In this document: piece after piece, positions 4,830 to 6,831 of the stretch
How the letters are laid out: each line of letters starts with the position of its first letter
Numbering within the stretch: position 1 is the first letter of the stretch
Assembly (NCBI GenBank): GCA_007133925.1
Contig: SLLU01000046.1
Location: forward strand, 1 to 6,831
From: Candidatus Halarchaeoplasma halalkaliphilum
Lineage (GTDB): Archaea > Thermoplasmatota > Thermoplasmata > Halarchaeoplasmatales > Halarchaeoplasmataceae
Length of the DNA: 6,831 nt
Reading direction: 5' to 3'
Translations under genes and position numbers: made by a program
The notes under the pieces: model-generated
Database searches by the model: none
What the model saw: the letters and a program-made list of their open reading frames with translations, nothing else
What the model was told of the DNA's origin: nothing

Positions 4830-4854
4830 TCCCTCGGGGAAAAATATATACTTC
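4830..4854 (+). promoter_or_regulatory. Promoter of the UbiA-like gene; right copy of the 25-bp repeat
   Basis: This copy carries the strong TATA element AAAAATATATA preceded by a purine-rich GGGG that may serve as BRE. Start of transcription should fall near 4872-4876, giving a short leader of about 20 bases with GGGG at 4880-4883 before the ATG at 4892. It is exactly identical to 3974-3998. Confidence 0.7.
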
Positions 4855-4891
4855 GGTCATACTGTTCAAGGTGAGTCAAGGGGACCGATGA

Positions 4892-6442
4892 ATGAAGGAC
4901 GAAATGGCGGAAAGGATTCTGGGATACGCCCGCGGTGTCATTACCGGGCTTGAGGAATCCGAGACATCTCTGATCTACTTCGTCGCCTTCTTTCTGGCAT
5001 CGGTGAACCTCCGGAGTTTCCTGGAAGTGTCCTTCATACACAGGAGCTGGGATCTCATGTCCCTTAACACACTGCTGCACATATCCCTGTTCCAGGTGAT
5101 CACCGCAGCGGTGGTGATAACCGTGCTGCACTTTTTGACGGGTAAGGACGTTGTAAAAGTGAGCAAGGTCATACTCACGTTCTTTTTACTGATCAACATG
5201 GTCCCCATAGTGGCCAATGCACTGGCTTTGTTCCGGCCCGAGATGGGTTTCGTCACCTTCTACATTACACCTGAGAACACACCCGACGTTGGGAGTTTGA
5301 TCCGGAGGTTCTTGGTCATCGGTGGTACCGTGGAGACCACCAAGCACATGGGGTACATGAACGCCATACGTATATTCGGTGTGATGAACCTGTTCTTTAC
5401 CGTACTGTACTTTTATCTGCACAATTCAAAACTGCTGAAGAGCGTTCTTTGCACACTGGTGATATATCTGTGCGTTTTTCCCATAGTGTCTTCACCCTGG
5501 TGGCTTCACAGGATATTTTCTATTTTTGGTACGGAGTTCGCCCATGGTCATCTGAAGTACGTTTACGCCCTGGTGACCACCCTTTTGGTCTTGGTCCTCT
5601 TGTATCGGGGTGCCCGTGACAGATTTTTACGGCTGCTGGGGGAGTCCAAACCCCTGCGGTTGACCCATCACTGTCTCATCTTTGTTTTTGGTGCGGCATC
5701 GGCGGTTTATTTTTCTGAGGAATATGTTTACCGCTCTTTCCTGCTTTTCGATATGGTGGTCATGACGTTATCTATTACCTTCGCATGGCTTTTTTATATG
5801 ATGTTAAAGAAGATGGTTTATCATCAAAAGTACGGCTCGGGTCCCTTGGAGATCTCTGAGTACGGGACACTCATGGGTGTTTTCGGTGTTCTGTCCATGG
5901 GCTACGGCCTTCTGGTCAGCCCCCTGGCCGCATTCTTGGCCCTGGTCTTCATGGGAAATTATTTTCTGTATGTGTCTCCTCCTTTGTACATAAGGGACAT
6001 ACCCATCTTTTCAAAGCTCTTCGTTTCCGCCAATTCCCTATTGTTGTTCATGCTGGGTTGGTGGCTGGTTAAGGGTGACATGGTCTTTGACAACGGCTTC
6101 CCCGTGATGATAGTACCGATCATTGCCTTGGGTATGACCGCATGTGTTAACATTACTGATCTGGAGACCGTGGAGCATGATAGGTCGGTAGGTAGGTACA
6201 GTCTGGCGGTGATCATGGGTGAGGGGCAGGCGAAGCTGCTCATAGGTTTATCTTTCCTTCTTACGTACCTCTCTCTTTACATGATCTTCGATAATCTCTA
6301 TGTGATCATACCCTGCCTCATATTCGGTTTGACCTCCATGTTCCTCATCAATCGTAGGGAGTACAGCGAAACACCGGTGCTGCTTTTCTATTCCTTCAGC
6401 CTTGTGTACCTGATCCTTGCCATGCTCCTGGGATACGTTTGA
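4892..6442 (+). CDS. Polytopic membrane protein with degenerate UbiA-like prenyltransferase domain, 516 aa
   Basis: The protein has about 14-15 hydrophobic segments. The C-terminal half (from about residue 255) resembles the UbiA family, integral membrane enzymes that join prenyl chains to aromatic or glycerol-phosphate acceptors. The second aspartate motif is recognisable: NITDLETVEHDRSVGRYSLA from N420, with D423, E425, E428 and D430 and the typical DRxxGRxSLAVxxG ending, though a few residues longer than usual. The YVSPPLYIRDIPIFSK loop (360-375) and GPLEISEY (317-324) also match family positions. The first NDxxDxxxD motif is missing: where it should be, residues 303-313 read MMLKKMVYHQK. 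The first 250 residues, about six extra membrane segments, are outside the usual UbiA length of roughly 300. It may therefore be a non-catalytic or re-purposed relative. Start at ATG 4892 follows GGGGACC by about 7 bases; the overlapping ATG at 4888 is out of frame. Confidence 0.8.
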   Translation: MKDEMAERILGYARGVITGLEESETSLIYFVAFFLASVNLRSFLEVSFIHRSWDLMSLNTLLHISLFQVITAAVVITVLHFLTGKDVVKVSKVILTFFLLINMVPIVANALALFRPEMGFVTFYITPENTPDVGSLIRRFLVIGGTVETTKHMGYMNAIRIFGVMNLFFTVLYFYLHNSKLLKSVLCTLVIYLCVFPIVSSPWWLHRIFSIFGTEFAHGHLKYVYALVTTLLVLVLLYRGARDRFLRLLGESKPLRLTHHCLIFVFGAASAVYFSEEYVYRSFLLFDMVVMTLSITFAWLFYMMLKKMVYHQKYGSGPLEISEYGTLMGVFGVLSMGYGLLVSPLAAFLALVFMGNYFLYVSPPLYIRDIPIFSKLFVSANSLLLFMLGWWLVKGDMVFDNGFPVMIVPIIALGMTACVNITDLETVEHDRSVGRYSLAVIMGEGQAKLLIGLSFLLTYLSLYMIFDNLYVIIPCLIFGLTSMFLINRREYSETPVLLFYSFSLVYLILAMLLGYV

Positions 6443-6444
6443 TG

Positions 6445-6449
6445 TTTTT
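6445..6449 (+). terminator. T5 run after the UbiA-like gene
   Basis: TTTTT begins three bases after the stop codon in a TGATGTTTTTGG context; a TATTTATT follows at about 6468-6475. There is no clear stem, which is acceptable for archaeal termination. Confidence 0.3.
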
Positions 6450-6480
6450 GGAAAACTTGGCAAGAGTATTTATTGCAAAA

Positions 6481-6539
6481 AAATCGTTTGAATAGGTACA
6501 GGCTGAACAACAAGGTATAAATAACATCGAAAACGATTT
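6481..6539. promoter_or_regulatory. Inverted repeat flanking a TATA box, possible operator
   Basis: AAATCGTTT (6481-6489) and AAACGATTT (6531-6539) are perfect 9-bp inverted arms, 41 bases apart, placed on either side of the TATA box at 6516-6523. The right arm lies between the TATA box and the expected start of transcription, a repressor position; the left arm lies upstream. Two dimers and DNA looping, or a single hairpin, could be involved. Confidence 0.35.
6516..6523 (+). promoter_or_regulatory. TATA box of the 3' gene
   Basis: TATAAATA preceded by AAGG. Transcription should start at about 6546-6550, which gives a leader of about 60 bases to the ATG at 6612 or a leaderless start at TTG 6546. 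Confidence 0.6.
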
Positions 6540-6611
6540 ACTTTGTTGAGTATACCCAGTGTACCCGTAACGGTAACCACCGGGGTTAGAGAGAAAGAAA
6601 TTAGTATCCCA

Positions 6612-6831
6612 ATGGAAAACGATCCGATGTTCCGAAAATGGAGACCCTTAGTACTGGTAGTCGTGCTAATAATAATGGTTCTCAGCATTTGCTCTGGTTC
6701 CGTATCCGCCTCATCTGAAGGTTCTGACGACTTCAACGGTATCGTTCTTTTATTCCTACCCGTACTGGCCATGGGGGCGGTGGTGGCGGTTATCAAGCTG
6801 CGGGACGGTCCTTCGGACGTCAAGGAACCCC
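6612..6831 (+). CDS. N-terminal part of an exported or membrane-anchored protein, cut by the window edge
   Basis: From ATG 6612 the frame is open to the window end (73 codons). It begins MENDPMFRKWR, then has a hydrophobic stretch LVLVVVLIIMVLSI, a small-residue segment ending SGSVSA, which fits signal peptidase cleavage after SVSA, then an acidic SSEGSDDF and a second hydrophobic stretch IVLLFLPVLAMGAVVAVI followed by a charged KLRDGPSDVKEP. It is thus a secreted or two-span membrane protein. LSIC lacks the small residue before Cys that a lipobox needs. The start is uncertain: the frame is also open upstream to TTG 6546, which matches the leaderless spacing seen at the TA promoters and would add 22 hydrophilic residues; ATG 6627 would begin MFRKWRP directly ahead of the hydrophobic core. 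No function can be assigned from this fragment. Confidence 0.65.
   Translation, partial: MENDPMFRKWRPLVLVVVLIIMVLSICSGSVSASSEGSDDFNGIVLLFLPVLAMGAVVAVIKLRDGPSDVKEP

Noticed and set aside
3974..4854. CRISPR array or insertion sequence
   Set aside because: Only two repeat copies 856 bases apart, no regular spacers, no transposase, and no terminal inverted repeats linked to the direct repeats.
4766..5131. Minus-strand 121-codon frame at the start of the membrane protein gene
   Set aside because: His/Gln-rich antisense shadow that crosses the promoter of the UbiA-like gene.
1..6831. tRNA or rRNA genes
   Set aside because: I saw no tRNA cloverleaf consensus (TTCGANNC arm with matching acceptor stem) or rRNA-like segment on either strand, reading by eye.

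Overview
The window looks like archaeal chromosomal DNA. TATA boxes (TTTATA-type, AAAAATATATA) lie about 25-30 bases ahead of most operon starts, several starts appear leaderless, GGTGA-type ribosome binding sites are present, and the toxin-antitoxin families are ones common in Archaea. A euryarchaeal or Thermoplasmata-like host is my guess; the sequence alone does not fix the lineage.

Layout. (1) Bases 6-1562, + strand: a 518-residue soluble, cysteine-rich protein of unknown function with two CX3CX2C clusters. (2) Bases 1693-4753: a compact island of five toxin-antitoxin (TA) loci. On the minus strand, from right to left, they are a broken UPF0175/PIN pair (3852-3374), an orphan DUF433 antitoxin (3389-3204), a ribbon-helix-helix/RelE pair (3022-2556) and a TumA/TumE-type pair (2324-1693). 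On the plus strand is a VapB/VapC pair (4184-4753). (3) Bases 4892-6442, + strand: a 516-residue polytopic membrane protein whose C-terminal half is UbiA-prenyltransferase-like but has lost the first aspartate-rich motif. (4) Bases 6612-6831, + strand: the 5' part of an exported or membrane-anchored protein, cut by the window edge.

The TA loci share a design: a TATA box whose near edge is about 24-26 bases from the antitoxin start, so the mRNA is probably leaderless, then an antitoxin gene overlapping or abutting its toxin gene. The RHH/RelE promoter carries three GTATAA half-sites around its TATA box, a likely autorepression operator. The island reads visibly more AT-rich than its flanks (hand count of one sample line each: 23 of 60 G+C in 2161-2220, 34 of 60 in 1081-1140), which fits acquisition by transfer.

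The most notable structure is an exact 25-bp direct repeat (3974-3998 and 4830-4854) that brackets the vapBC cassette. The right copy is the probable core promoter of the UbiA-like gene. The left copy points at a 14-bp inverted repeat (4018-4066) that begins where transcription from it should start. This could be a scar of cassette insertion into a promoter, with the left copy now driving a small structured RNA or a structured leader for vapBC. Several homopolymer frameshifts and a truncation in the UPF0175/PIN/DUF433 part show decay of that segment, or sequencing error.
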